Below the pieces are notes generated by a model that ran no database searches, was not told the DNA's origin, and saw only the letters and a program-made list of their open reading frames with translations. The translations under genes were made by a program, and so were the position numbers. This document shows, piece by piece, positions 1-11,946 of a stretch of DNA of 64,000 nucleotides; within the stretch, counting starts at the first letter, position 1, and every line of letters starts with the position of its first letter. Origin of the DNA: Symbiodinium natans (taxonomy: Eukaryota > Sar > Dinophyceae > Suessiales > Symbiodiniaceae); the NCBI GenBank assembly GCA_905221605.1, contig CAJNDS010000250.1:62001-126000 (forward strand), written 5' to 3'.

Positions 1-110
1 GTCCAACACCGAGACTCAGCTTCAACTTCCCCGTCTTGCCATCGACAAGCCTCGCGGGATCCAAGGAGGGCACACTGCGCCAAGGAGAAGGCGAGAAAGG
101 CTGGCCGCAC
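1..110 (-). CDS. Candidate exon cut by the window edge
   Basis: An open frame starts directly after a CAG acceptor at 111-113 (read on minus) and begins VRPAFLAFSLAQCALL. It stays open to the window edge and becomes acidic near the end (DGEVEAES). The hydrophobic then charged composition could be coding, but nothing in it is recognised and no neighbouring exon was found. It could be chance. Confidence 0.15.
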   Translation of the reverse strand, partial: MRPAFLAFSLAQCALLGSREACRWQDGEVEAESRCW

Positions 111-1332
111 CTGCTGCAGGGCTCTGACAGACTCTAGGAAAATTGAGTTGAAGCTTGTCACGCTTGTCAGCTCCTATGGCCTCCGAAGGATTCTGAGCAG
201 GTTGGAGCCCACCGATAGGCCATAGTCCGCAGAAACAAAAAACGTAAATGACAGGAGGACCCATGGCGACCCCACATGTGCACTTGCAAGAACACCGAGA
301 AAGAGCAAGGAGAGTGCACGCATCAGTGCGTGTGATTGCGTGTACAGGTGCAAGCACGTGCGGGTGCGAATGCGGGAGGGTGCGATTGCGGGTGCGCCGG
401 CGATTGCGAGGGTGCACGAGTGTTGTGCTTGCGTGCGCGACACGCTTACGGACAAGTCATTGGGAGTGAGGCCGAGACAGAGCGGCGACATTCGGCCAGG
501 CGCGTGTAGACGTGTCGAGAGTCGGAATGATGACTCTCCCACTTGAGAGGCGCGCGCCAAAATGCGAACCGGGAGTAGCTGACGCGTCAGGGCACCTATG
601 ACCTGGTGATTGGAGCAGCTGCAGAAGCAAAGCAGCTTGCATCTTGCCAGTCAGGTGCATGAAGTCCGGAGGGCAGCCAGGGAAAGCCAAATCAGCTTGT
701 GTGTGCCTGCAGGTTGGCATCAACGGCTGGGAAAACATGCGTTTTAGTCGGTGTGCATTCCTTGCTTTGAAATCTTGATGTCTTAACCTTTGCAAAGGAG
801 AGGAGGATTGCCCGAATGTATGGATGGGTGTGTGCCTTTGTGCATGCATGCATCTGTAAGGGGAGGACGGGGGAGAAGCTGGAGGAGAACGAAGCCAGGA
901 GGAGGAGGAGCAGGAGGAGTACAGGCCGCGCGATGTGGGGAATGAAGGAGATCAAGAGAAACAACTCCGCTCCCCACCAAAAATGCCTCTGGATGTGCGA
1001 GACGGTGGGTTCCACAGCGGACGTCCGCGCACTCCTGCAAGGTGACTCCACCGGCTCAACTAGGACTGAGATGAAAGGTCAAGGCCACTATCTTAACAGC
1101 TTGAGAAGAACGGAGCTTCCAGTAGCCAATGCAAGTCCCGTCCCCCAGGGCAGCCAGGCGAGAGCCCAAGGGCGGACGCAACGCCCCATCGCGCAGCGTA
1201 AGGCCTCGCAGCGGCATCAGAAGTCGCACCCCGGTCAAGCCCAGCAGAATCTCACAACTGGAGGAGGTGACGCTTGAATGGCTTCAGGGTTGGTTCGATG
1301 ATGCTCGTCAGTGCACGTTCACTCCATCCGCT

Positions 1333-1373
1333 ATCATGATCATCATCATCATCATCATCATCGTCATCATCAA
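1333..1373. repeat. ATC trinucleotide microsatellite
   Basis: A run of ATC units with one ATG and one GTC interruption. It lies in sequence without other clear features. Confidence 0.9.
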
Positions 1374-2189
1374 GTCTCCCTGTGTAGAGAGTAGAGAGGC
1401 AGGGCATGTCCACGCGCGCACAAAGCGCTAAAGAAGCTGTCTGCAGGGGCTCTTGACCTGTACAGGCTCAGGGAATGAGAGCCTTGGCATCTTGCTTTTG
1501 AAGGTGCTATGGGATTCACGGGAGAAGCTTCGGGATGAGAGTCTGTCAACGCCCGTCAGGTATGAGCTTTCAAGGCGACTACAAACCCGTCACTCGCATG
1601 AAGCCCCTGCATCCCTATGCCAAGATCCCTGTCACTGAAGGACCCCCGGCCTCCCAGTGCGCTGCCCGCAGGCTTGCCATCATGTGGCAAGGTCATTGGG
1701 GATCAGCTTCGGCATTGAGGGCTTTAGAGCCTAGCATCAGCATGGAAACTTTCAGGGATCCTGGGTGTCACAATTCAGCAAGTGCTAGAATTGCTGGGCT
1801 GAAGTAACTTTGGCTGTCTCGTGCCGATTGCAGGTGATATCTAGAGCGATGGCCACAGCATATACACCCTCACCCTGAGGCCTACTCGTTTTTTGATGAG
1901 ACACAGTCGCCCCAAAATGTTGTGCTGAGCCACATGCACCCAGCCTTAAAAATTCTGAGTGATGACAGCTATGACCTTCGAATGCAGTTCAGCCAGCCGA
2001 TGCGAAGGCCACGTCGCTAAAGCTTCTCAGTCACATGGTAATGGTTCTCCGAAGATGCTCCTAGACTTCGTCTATACAAGAGGTCCCGGCGACATCTGTG
2101 GCGCGGTTGCCGGTGCTGGTCGGCGCACTGGTGGCGAAGGGTCCTGCGGCGTTACAAGTGTGTTCATGCTTTTGTTGAGAGGGGAGAGG

Positions 2190-2223
2190 TGGGGAAGGGG
2201 GGGGGAAGGGGGGGGGGGGGGCG
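2190..2223. repeat. G-rich homopolymer tract
   Basis: A run of G interrupted only by AA pairs and ending in a 14-base G run. It could form G-quadruplex DNA and may contain sequencing length errors. It abuts the candidate exon that follows. Confidence 0.85.
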
Positions 2224-2448
2224 GTGCTCGTGTTTGACCGATCAAGAAGACTTGCAAGCGACAAGTGCTGCGTTGTCCACGGAGCTTTCGTGGATATCTC
2301 GAAATTTTTCAAATCCCAAACCGCCTTGGCTAGGACGCGGTGCATCAGGGAGCCGGAGTTGCTGGATTTGGCTAGAAGAGTGCCCGGGCGCGTCCTCGTG
2401 GCTCTGGTCTCGAGGCAAGCAACTCAAGCAACTGCAACTCGAAGCTAA
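2222..2448 (+). CDS. Candidate plus-strand exon, unknown function
   Basis: An open frame of about 75 residues reads VLVFDRSRRLASDK, then FVDISKFFKSQTALAR, then EPELLDLARRVPGRVL, and ends at TAA in 2446-2448. The alternation of hydrophobic and charged residues is protein-like, and the overlapping minus-strand frame is poorer. No ATG is tied to it and no splice partner was found. The family is not recognised. It could be a terminal exon or a chance frame beside the G tract. Confidence 0.25.
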
Positions 2449-5400
2449 GGTCCAAACATGGCCGTGCGAGCAGACGCACTTGAGGGCGCCTGCAAAACCA
2501 AAAATGAGGACTCCCTGAGGGTGTCCAGGGTTGCTCTCGGGTAGCAGCTCTCAGAAGCCTTCGCCCACGCCTGAACTGCCTGAACCATGAAACCGAAGCT
2601 GGACACCTGAATACCCTAGAAGGACCCTGCCTTTGTAGTGGTCGCCGATACCGGGCGTGCTGCTGGCCTCGACCTTACTGACTCATGAGGGACGCCGGCT
2701 GTGGACAAGGGAAGAAGCTTCCTCTCGTACGAGATCACCTTCACACCTTCTTGACCTGTCCCATGATCATGCGGTGTGCAGTTTGAACTGCAAGTGCCTT
2801 AACTTCACAAGCGGCATCTTCCTTAGCTTCAATACCGTCAATACCACAACCAGCATTCTGAAAATCATTCGTGGGCCCATTGCCCCCGGAGATTGCAAAG
2901 AGCAGTGAGAGCACCTGAAGCTCCCCCTGAAACCTCCGCAAACTTCCAAGCGAGGCAAAGGCCCTGCTTGTGTGGCCGCCGCAACCTGAAAGATGAATCG
3001 ATTCGGAGTGCGCTGGGGAACGGCCAGCAATGGCACGCAATGGTCCGCAGTGGCGCAAAACACGCAAAACACACAACGATAACGGTCACAACGGTCACAC
3101 CAACTCACAATCCCCAATCTGCAACCAGTGTAACAGAAGCATCAAAACCTTTCAGATCTCCGAATTCCGCAAACAGGTGCCTTGTTGGCGACTGCTGCAG
3201 CAACAGCTGCATGACACTGGGGCCTTGCAACCGCAAAGAAGCCCACAGAGGGCTTGTGGAACTTTGTGGAACTTCAGGCTTTTGTTCTCGCTCTTGCCGC
3301 TTAACGCATGGCGACCAGTGCCGAACCATCAGATCCCTGCATCGGCCTCGGCGGACTCACCCAAAGATCTGGGACCCCAGCCCAGAAGAGGACGTAGATG
3401 CGCTGGTGCGGCGGGCGGAGGGGGGTGAGCTCTCATACCCCTGGCGAGGCAGCAGAGATGAAGGCAATTTTCGGAAGGCGATTTGAGCTTTTCAGGAGCC
3501 TTCGTCGGCTCAAAATCGGGGGTTGTGAATGTTGTAAAGCCGAGTTGAGGGTCCAGGAGTTCGAGGTCTTTGGATGGTCCTAAGTTCTTTCAGTTCTTGC
3601 AGTCGGCAGGCCAAACTGTGCAGCACACGTGAAGGAAGAAGCTTCATGAGCTTGTCACCACGCTGTGTTAAGTTACATACTGAGAACACGTTTTCCACAG
3701 GTCCCAGGATGGCCGCTTGGGTCGTAAGCGTCAATGAAACTTCAGAGTAATTAGAACGTTCTTAAGAGGGACTTCCTGACTTTTTGGCCTTGGCAGAGCT
3801 GGCAGGCGGCGAGCCCGGTGCACGAGCAGGACGAGTCCTGCCACTTGGAGCTTCCGCAACGCAAGAAACCCCACGACATGCTCCCAGTGTCCCGCAGTAC
3901 ATGCACTGCTGATTGTCTGAGTCTGGCCCCATTTGGCTACCGGTAAGACATGCGAAACATGGACAGTTACTTGTTTGTTTCAGGGTATGCAGGGGGATAC
4001 GGGTGCCCCCGTAATCTGTTGGATTACTATGGGTGGGTTGGTGATAACCATGAGAATGGCCAGCATCATTGTCAGCATCTCGTTGTCAAGAAAGAGCACT
4101 TGCACCGAGATCGCCACAAAAAAGCGCAAGCCTGGTGGAACTCGGATAGCCCCCAGTAGCTGTGCGCGGCCTACCAGTTGCAGAGAGGTTGTGCAGGTGT
4201 GGAATTAAGGGTTGCAGAGCGCAGGCGACTCCGTGCGGATTTCACAATGGTAATGCTCATTAGCACTCCACCTCCGGCGGCCCGATCACCCGATTTTTGG
4301 GATCCTGTCCCTTGACCCCTGCCCCTCCCTCCCCCCCCCCGCCCCGGCCCGAAAAACAGCCTCGCCCGCAGGATAGAAATAAGGACGGCCGGAACGAAAG
4401 CTAGTTAGTGCAGTTGGAGAAGCGACAGGACAACAGCGTCGACCGAACAGGCAAGTGAGACTTGCAGTTGACTACCCAGTGCACTCAGAAGGTAGCCAAT
4501 CAATGAAGATTATGAAGGGCGAAATGCGTTGATATTAACATCTAGGCGGGGCCCAAATCGCTTTTCGTACTATTGGACCATGGGACCATGTCTCAAAAGG
4601 TTGGATTGATCCGTAGTACAAGCCAACACCCGCAGCACCCCTGGACTGCCCAGGCTTAAGAGCATTCCGCAAAGCACTGCAGAATGCAGAGTGTGACCCA
4701 GAAAACCCCAGGCTGCCCAGCCCAAGAGTATCCCAGAGAATCCCCGGGAGTGCAAGTCAGAGTATCCCAAAAGAATCCTGGAGTGCCCAACCTTAGAGTG
4801 CAAAGAATCCCTGTTCCGACACTGCTCTTGGAGGATGGAGGAGCATTTAGCTCACCCGCACATGGGTGTCGACGCTGCGCTTGGAGATGTAGTAAGGTGG
4901 TTTCGATGCTGCTCTTTGGAGAGGAATCAATTAACAAGGCAAGTTGTTGCTCCTGAACAGGGCGCTTAGCCTAAGCGCCCGAAGAGTCCATGCTGCATCC
5001 TGCATTGCAGGCGGAGAAGGTACCATTAAGACCTATAAAAATAATAGTAGCAATAATAATAGTAGTAATAAAAATCATAGTTAAGATCTGAAAAGCTTGG
5101 ACACCGAAGCCAGGTGGGCCCAGCTGGACCCCCTCCCCACACCCTTGTTGTTCAACCTGATGGTTGGTAAGGCGCTCCCGGGGGCTACCTTTCGTGACAA
5201 GGTCTGGGTATTGCAACGAAAGGCTCTCTGGGAAGAGCTTTATCTTCACGAAGAATGGTGACAACATGACACATTGCCATTTGCCATGACCGTAATAACC
5301 ACACTTGTCCTGAGCTCGAACAGCAGGTGCTAGCGAACGTGATTTGCAGGCTGCGCGGCAACTTCCAACGTGTAGGAGCTGGACGAAGCTGGGGATGCCA

Positions 5401-5544
5401 TGGCAGCAGCAGGCCCGCCGACCTTGCAGCTTTCCAGCAGCGCGCAAAAGCCAATTGAATGAATGTATATATATATATATATACACATCTATATATATAT
5501 ATATATTATATTGTATATTATAAATTATATATTATATTATATTA

Positions 5545-5575
<31 letters not shown>

Positions 5576-6354
5576 TCTTTAAAGTCAATATACGAGCCTT
5601 CCAAACATCCGAAACAAGTAGCGTTGCCCTATAATCCCCTCTGTCAAGCCAGACCCACCCTGAGCCAGTGAATCTTGGCCCGCTGCTCGTGGGTTGCAAG
5701 GTGTCCGAGCGGTTGTCCTCCAAAAAACTTTAACTGCAGGCAAGCATCTGAGATTCTCAGCCTCCGAGTTGGTTTTCAGATTCGTCGGAGCTCGTGTCAT
5801 GGCCATTCAAACCCAGGTGTCCAAGCGAAATGCACCAAAGGCATGATCATGGAAAGCTGCATCTTTGACTCTTTCAGGTGGCACGTCCTTGGCGTGACCT
5901 TGCTCGACACTGGAGGGGACGCGCACCTCATGCATCAACGCTCATTGTGCTTCAGGATTGAGGCACCCAGAGGAGTTTGCTGGAACTGAGGGGAACTAGG
6001 GAACTGCCAATAAAGGAGCCACAGTTAAACTCCGGGTTGAGGTATTCGGTATTCCTGTGCCCTGGGCTGTGTTATTGTTTTTGAAGCTTTGCCAGACCTA
6101 TTTGCGAAGCACACTGTTTGCGAGGTCCAAGACTCGAGTTCACGACTCATCCCCTCCAAAACCCACAGAGCGCCTTCGGACCTTCGGTGGTGTCGGCGTT
6201 GGTGCCACGGCTGGCGGGAGCGAAGGACGTAGGATGGTTCAAATCTAATGACCTGTTAAATCAGATGCAACGGAGGACAACAGCGATACTCGCAACGAGT
6301 CTGATGCCCAGCCATTGAAAAACGCACTTGTTCACTCGCCCGCCCGATTGCAGC
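2449..6354. other. Long stretch without a supported gene
   Basis: Several frames of 60-200 codons exist here, the longest being a plus-strand frame at 2893-3486 whose last 40 residues (DPSPEEDVDALVRRAEGG region) look mildly protein-like. None shows a recognisable domain or paired splice sites. A TA microsatellite sits at 5465-5575 and a C run at 4330-4340. Confidence 0.5.
5465..5575. repeat. TA-rich microsatellite
   Basis: Alternating TA runs broken by short CA, CT and TTAT variants, in two blocks around a TATATTA-rich centre. The purely AT composition contrasts with the GC-balanced surroundings. Confidence 0.9.
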
Positions 6355-8047
6355 TCACGCCAGTGCATTCCTGAGCCATTTCAACACAAACCAACATCCA
6401 CCGTGCTCCACAAGGACCACGAACCAGAGTTGGAATGCTCCAACTAGAAGGCTCGACCAGTAGATGAAGTCTTGCCTGATCACCACACTGGTGACTTCCC
6501 AGAAACTGACCCCTGTCAGAGCCAGAAGAGCAACTTGAAGGCCCAGGTAGACCCCTAACTCAATCAAGAGGGCCCACACCAGGCCCAGGGTGCCCTGAGC
6601 CCCTGCATACTCTTCATCAGAAAAGATTAAAAAGTACTGCCTGTTCGCCCCGAAAGGTGCACTTGTCAGAAGAATAGACATCATGAGGTAAATCACAGGC
6701 ACAGCCGTTTCGAAGAGTTCCACTGTGACCAGGAGGGACAAACTTCGAGCGAAATGTCCATACTGCCGGGCGTCTGAGCTGCTGATGTGCATCTCTCTAA
6801 GCTGCTGTGCAGTCATCTCCTCAACAGAAGATATGAACGCACGAAGTTTGTGAAGGACAGCTCGGACGCTCTCAAGCTTCTTGCGAACGCTAGCTTTGTG
6901 ATTGATACTTCCGCAGCAGTTGCTTTGTCCACCTCTCAACGCATGATCTTGACCGTCCTGCGGTTCCTCCGAATTCTCCGCAGCTTCGTAGAGAGCCACA
7001 AGCTCCGCGAACGAGATGCATGCCATGGCCAATGCCTTTCCCGCGTCAAGCAGGGCAAGCAACAAGAGCACGGCGATGCTCTTGGATTGGGCGATCAGCG
7101 ACGTGGAAAACAAGAAGGAAGGCAACAGTGCGAACACCTGCACCTCGGTAGTAAGATCCTTCGGCAGGTCGAAACAGCGGTCACCAACACGCTTCAGGCC
7201 GCCGTTGATGGCGGAAACTAAAGCCGTGACACCAACAGAACTTAAGCCTTGAGCCATGCCAGATAAGTAAGGAAATGACACCCACCAAGCGAGCAGGAAC
7301 GCCTCCAAGGATCCCCAGAGAAGAGTGCACATTACAAGGAATCGTAGATACTGCTGGTTCCTCGACCGCAGGTGTGATGGCATCAAAAAGGACGCCATGA
7401 CAAATGTTGCCAGCAAGCCCGGGACCCGGGCGACAAGAAATTCCAGCGGTATCGGAGCTATCCCAGCACTGTTCCAAATCAACTCCAGGATTACGGTGAC
7501 TGCGGCAATTCGCGAGCAAGCCACGAGTGCCCAGCTGCACCCCGCCGAAGCCTACTGTGTAACTCACAAAGACGACATAAAGAAGCAGATGGCTCCAGCT
7601 GTCCCACAACATGGCATCAGGAGCTCCCATTGGAACCAGGAAGGGGCCAACCGATACAACAGCAATCAGAAGTATAAGCAGCACCACGAAAAGGCTCTCA
7701 GCCAGCCGCCGGCATCGCGACTTCCCTCCTCGACAGCGGTCCAGCAAGTAAGTTGCCATGTGCTGGCCTACTGCCTGCAGAAGGTTCGACTCGTCCTCAC
7801 GAACAGCTGAAGGGACAAGGCTATCGAAATTGCTCTTCCTGTCGTCCCTGCAGCCATCGGCTTTGTCTGCTCCTTCTGGTGCTTGCTGGCTCAGCTCCCT
7901 TGTGCTCGTCAACGATGGAGGCGCGGCATTTGGAGTTAGCGGCGAGATGTCACTGCACATGTCCGGACGGCTACTTCGCCCGTTGTCCGGACAGCCAGGC
8001 AAGCTCACGTCCTGTTTAACAGGGGGAGCTTGCAGCAGCCTTGCCAT
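6355..8047 (-). CDS. Intronless polytopic membrane protein gene with one frameshift
   Basis: Two overlapping minus-strand frames join into one protein of about 563 residues if one base is dropped from the C run at 7540-7543 (GGGG on minus). From the ATG at 8047 the first 110 residues are soluble and Ser/Pro-rich. A strongly hydrophobic segment follows (SLFVVLLILLIAVVSVGPFL). After the shift there are eight or nine more membrane-length segments, for example AVTVILELIWNSAG, FLVMCTLLWGSLEAFLLAWW, IAVLLLLALLDAGK and LVWALLIELGVYLGLQVALL, with a charged loop containing SVRKKLESVRAVLHKL between them. The family is not recognised. A transporter, channel or other integral membrane protein is possible, probably with about ten membrane segments. 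Lack of introns contrasts with the heavily split kinase in this window, which may mean origin from a processed mRNA. The shift may be an assembly error or a real early pseudogene lesion. Frames on the opposite strand are shadows. Confidence 0.75.
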
Positions 8048-8727
8048 GGCTCTGAAGGCGCGGCGTGGCTCCCAGTCTCCCAACTTTGAAACTCACATAC
8101 TTCAGCTCAGCAAACCACAGATCTGACATCCTAACCTGACACCCTACCACACTCCTTCCAAGCTAGAATCTGGAGAAGATGGTGTCTGAGCCGCATAAAT
8201 AAGAGCCTGGGAGCCAACAACACTGAAGGTTCACAGCTGGTAGTGAATAGTCCGAAGTCTAAACTTGGTAGCCCCCTCCAACTGGGGTTTGAGTATGCCC
8301 TATAGTTGTGAAACCCACCCTGCTGTCACGAGAAAGCGTGGAAACCTCTTAACAAACCTTAAGAACGTCCTATGCCAAAAGAGAAGAACACGAATCGAGC
8401 GCATGTCCAGAAAGCATACAAGGTTGGTGCTGCTAAGTGTACATGTGAATTCCTGTGGAAGATTCGATGAAGATTCAATTTATGTCCTGCCCCGCTTCAT
8501 CCTATGTGTTTTGGATTGAATGGTCTGCAGGGTGCGCCGCTTTCAGAGTCTCATGCTAGAGAGCGAGACCTTAGATTGCATATGTTAGCCTAATTCAAAA
8601 AGCTAGAAGTAATGCTCTTTTTAATGAACAAATACTTGCAAAGATGAGTGATTTCGGGTTCATTGATCTGATTTTGGGGTTCCAAGAAGCAAGTAAGCAA
8701 AGACAAACATCAAACAAGAAACGAAAA
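8048..8727. other. Intergenic region upstream of the membrane protein gene
   Basis: No coding frame is convincing and no TATA-like or spliced-leader acceptor site can be singled out. The last 150 bases are AT-richer than the flanks. Confidence 0.5.
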
Positions 8728-9225
8728 CTAACAAGATGTAATTAGGAATTCATGGTAAATCAAAGCTGAAGACCGCACGTCAAGATGCCGAGTGTCAGAA
8801 ACATGAAACATAACCCCCGTAACCTCGCCTACAAGCCTGACAACAGCCGCTTCCAGAAAAGTCCAGCACAACAGGAACAATGCCTGCGGGAGCAGCCGTG
8901 GATGGGCTTCCTGCGCACACAAACTACGCACAGTTGGCGGATTACGTTGGCTGTCGCTCAGAAGATCTTCTGCTCGCCAAGCAGAATGGCCGTGGCTCAC
9001 GGCACGCTTTCCAAAACAAATGCTGACGTAAAGCAGCAACCCCTGGTGAAGGGGGTTCATTCGAAGTGTGGAGTTCTTGCCCGCGTGCTTTGTGCCTCTG
9101 AGAGTCCCCAACCACCGTAGGAGGCACTCCACACAAATCCAAAACAGTTTCAGTCTGAACCAGCCCTTGCATGCCCGCCCACAGATGCAAAGCGGTTCAT
9201 GCTTGACCTTCCTCGCCAAGGACAA
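8728..9225 (-). CDS. Candidate ORF with a hydrophobic C-terminal half, unknown
   Basis: An open frame of about 165 codons, same orientation as the membrane protein gene downstream. It holds a Cys/Trp/Leu-rich part (LKLFWICVECLLRWLG) and a membrane-length segment (LLPQALFLLCWTFLEAAVVRL). The nominal start is not ATG. It might be an exon, a decayed paralogue of the downstream gene or chance. No family match is recognised. Confidence 0.2.
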   Translation of the reverse strand: MSLARKVKHEPLCICGRACKGWFRLKLFWICVECLLRWLGTLRGTKHAGKNSTLRMNPLHQGLLLYVSICFGKRAVSHGHSAWRAEDLLSDSQRNPPTVRSLCAQEAHPRLLPQALFLLCWTFLEAAVVRLVGEVTGVMFHVSDTRHLDVRSSALIYHEFLITSC

Positions 9226-9530
9226 CCCCTGAAATCTTCCGAGACCTAAACATCAAAGAGGCTCTTTCTTCCAGGCCTGGCTGGTGGCTGTGCGCGAGGA
9301 TTGAGGACATGGGATCGCTGCATGAAGAGCCCTGTCACTGGAGGCAGTCATAAAAAGCCGCAACATAGCCATATGCTGAAGGTTTGATGAAAGCTCTCTT
9401 AAAGGCACTTGAAACACAGGTCCGTACAGGCAGTACCGGGTCCCGAAAACGGCCACTCCGGCCCCGGCCTGGCCCGCTGCTGCATCACCGCCAGGTGGCA
9501 TGGGGATGTCGCCTCTCAGAGAAGGGGTCC

Positions 9531-9587
9531 CGTAAGATGTGGTAAGATGTGGTAAGATGTGGTAAGATGCGGAAAGATGTGGTAAGG
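9531..9587. repeat. Short tandem repeat, 10-bp unit GGTAAGATGT
   Basis: Five to six copies of a GTAAGATGTG-type unit in direct tandem, with the last copies diverged. Each unit contains a GTAAGA splice-donor-like word. Confidence 0.85.
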
Positions 9588-9930
9588 CGTTCCATTTCAG
9601 TTGACTCCTGTGACAAACCAAGCAGCTCACAGCACGATCTAACTTTCCACTTCGAGCGTCGAGCTGCTTTGCAGATGCAAAAGCACGTAACAGCCCAAAA
9701 CCAAAAGTGAGGCCGGCCAGGGCTCTTGCAATCGAACATTGCAGGGTAGTTGCCATCTGCCTGCGTGGGGAGGCAGGACATGCTTGGGGAGAGCACACCA
9801 CAGTTTCTACCAGCTACATCTCATGAATCTGTGTTTTCAGGGGCGAACGAAGCCCGTAGTGCAGAACCACTGCAGAACCTCATCTCGAAGTCAAAAACAT
9901 CCACAGACAACTTCTCAAGGTGATGGCACC

Positions 9931-10185
9931 TCATTCCTCTGATACCGGCGGGTGAGTAAGTATGGTCTCACTTCGCGAGGATTCGGTTTCTCCTTTACAC
10001 TTTGCGCGGTGCTGTTGTGCAGCCGGCTTCTTTGCACGGCCAGCGCCAGCTTCGTGGCGTTGCAGCAATGCATCAGGCTGCCAGATCTCTCTGAGTGATG
10101 GTCCCTCTTTAACTTTTGGCAAGCTCAGGCACGGAGTCAGGATCTTGATCTGGGAAGGGACCAGATGTTGAGAGTCCGACGCCAT
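9931..10185 (-). CDS. Small basic hypothetical ORF, 84 residues
   Basis: An ATG at 10185 opens an 84-codon frame ending at 9931. The middle reads PKVKEGPSLREIWQPD, then LLQRHEAGAGRAKKPAAQ, then KCKGETESS, a hydrophilic Lys/Arg/Glu-rich composition. It may be a small protein or a first or last exon. An overlapping minus frame (10109-10534, containing EAKAPHFAWLGSPK) could be the upstream exon in another phase. The family is not recognised. Confidence 0.3.
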   Translation of the reverse strand: MASDSQHLVPSQIKILTPCLSLPKVKEGPSLREIWQPDALLQRHEAGAGRAKKPAAQQHRAKCKGETESSRSETILTHPPVSEE

Positions 10186-11640
10186 TGGGGTATGCGCATG
10201 GCAGGGCCAGGCTTCCGGGATCAGACTTTAAGTGGCTTTGGTTTAGTTTCACCGGCTTCACTGTCGAAGTCTTTCTACCCCAGTGGGTTGCGGAAGTCTT
10301 TGGGGACCCCAGCCATGCGAAGTGTGGAGCTTTGGCTTCCATGGCTTCTCTCCACAGAAGGCGGCTACGTCTCAGTTTGAACGGCCCAGAGGTGCAAAGG
10401 TGTACAGCGCAAGCTCGCGCAGCTCTAATTGAGCTCTGAGGCTGCTTGGCAAAGCCCAAGAACTTCAGGAGCTCGGTCGGCGGGGAATGTTGACAGGTCA
10501 GAGGTTGGTCCGGTTTCTGCCGGCTACTAGACACCGTATGCTCATGGAGTCATGGCTACTCTGCTCACGATCTTCTTTCGCAAATACAGGAATGAGACTA
10601 ACAAGAGAGTACTGCTTAAAGTACACGTGGGAACTGAAATTACTCATCAAAATCATCCAAATGCCAGTTGGCTCCTCAGTGAGAGGGTGAATTAAAATTT
10701 GCCAAGTCTCTTCAGGGCGCTTACAGCTTAGATTCTCCAGATGCTCGTTTTGGGCCGGTGCGTTTGAGTCTTTGTTGGGGAGCTTCTCCGAAAGTTTACG
10801 GGCCAGTGTTAACAGGATCTCAGGATCTCAGGATCTCAGGAGGGAAGTCCCACGCCTTTCAGCATCTCCTGCCGTCACATCCACAGAATGATCGACGTGA
10901 ACCGAGGCCAACGACTTCCATTGAAATGCTCATGTCCGGTGTTAAGGACCGTAACGCAGCTGTCCTATGATCCGCGAGTGCTACCTTCCTCGGAGCGAGA
11001 TGCAGCGTGTGCGAAACCGGAAATTTATGGCATGGGTCAAAAAGGAACCGTGGTTTGGGGGCTGAAGGTCCAGCATGTTGAAGTGTCACAAGTTGAAGAA
11101 GGAAACTGCAGCTTCACAGCGGAGAGAACAGAACATGGCCTCCCGCGTCCCATGCTCGAAATCCGAAAGCATGTCGATACCCCACAACACCCAACAGAAG
11201 GCTGTTGCTTCGCCAACTTGCAAACTAAGTCGCGCCAAAATTGGGGTTCTTCGATGACGAGGACATTGTGTGTCTATTGTGGGTTCTCTACGATTTGCTG
11301 CAAAGTGTTTTGGCGATAAATTTAGGCCATCGCGGCTCCCGACCTCTACGTCCAGAACTGCTTTATCATGATGATCATGACATGGTCATAAAATAAGGCA
11401 AAGTGGCACGACCCAGCCCTTCTTCCGCGATGACCTGCCAGCGCTCCACACATCAACTTTCACAGGGCCTGATGCTTTTTATTGATGGGCCAGAAACGAC
11501 TATGGAGACAATATGGGGCTTCAACGAAACCCACAGTGGTAGCAACAAGAAAACTTGGTAGACTGTGCCCGCCATCACAAAACTCGCCTCGGCAGGCGCT
11601 TGGGGCAGACAAACTATGATCATATATGGTCTCGGGCTCC
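10186..11640. other. Stretch without a supported gene
   Basis: Only short frames are present. A threefold repeat of AGGATCTC occurs near 10817, and an AT-rich patch around 11370-11395 contains overlapping ATCATGAT words. Otherwise nothing stands out. Confidence 0.5.
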
Positions 11641-11689
11641 CGGGCCCTACCCCCCCCATGGTATCATCCCGCCCCTCCCAAGGCATCCC

Positions 11690-11946
11690 CTTGCATGGGC
11701 CCCCCCCCCCCCCCGCAGCATGGTATCCGCCCGCCCTCCCCCCTAAACCTTAAACCAACCCAACCTTAAACCTCACACCCTTAACCTAAATCGTAAACCT
11801 TCAACCCCAAATGCCAAGCCCCCATTCCATTCACAGCACAGGCAGGGGGGGGGCTAAACCTTTGACCGAAACCCTAAACTTATGTAAACCTTAAACCTTG
11901 AACCTTAAATCCTAAACCCTAAACCCTAAACCCTAACCCCCAAACC
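11690..11946. repeat. Degenerate telomere-like array with C runs
   Basis: Repeated CCTTAAA/CCCTAAA heptamers, most degenerate, end in three exact tandem CCCTAAA copies near 11910-11935. A long C run lies at 11701-11714 and a G run near 11846. This matches the TTTAGGG-type telomere repeat reported for dinoflagellates and plants, here in an interstitial position. Confidence 0.75.

Noticed and set aside
6787-7252. Plus-strand frames of 78-144 codons
   Set aside because: They are antisense shadows of the membrane protein gene.
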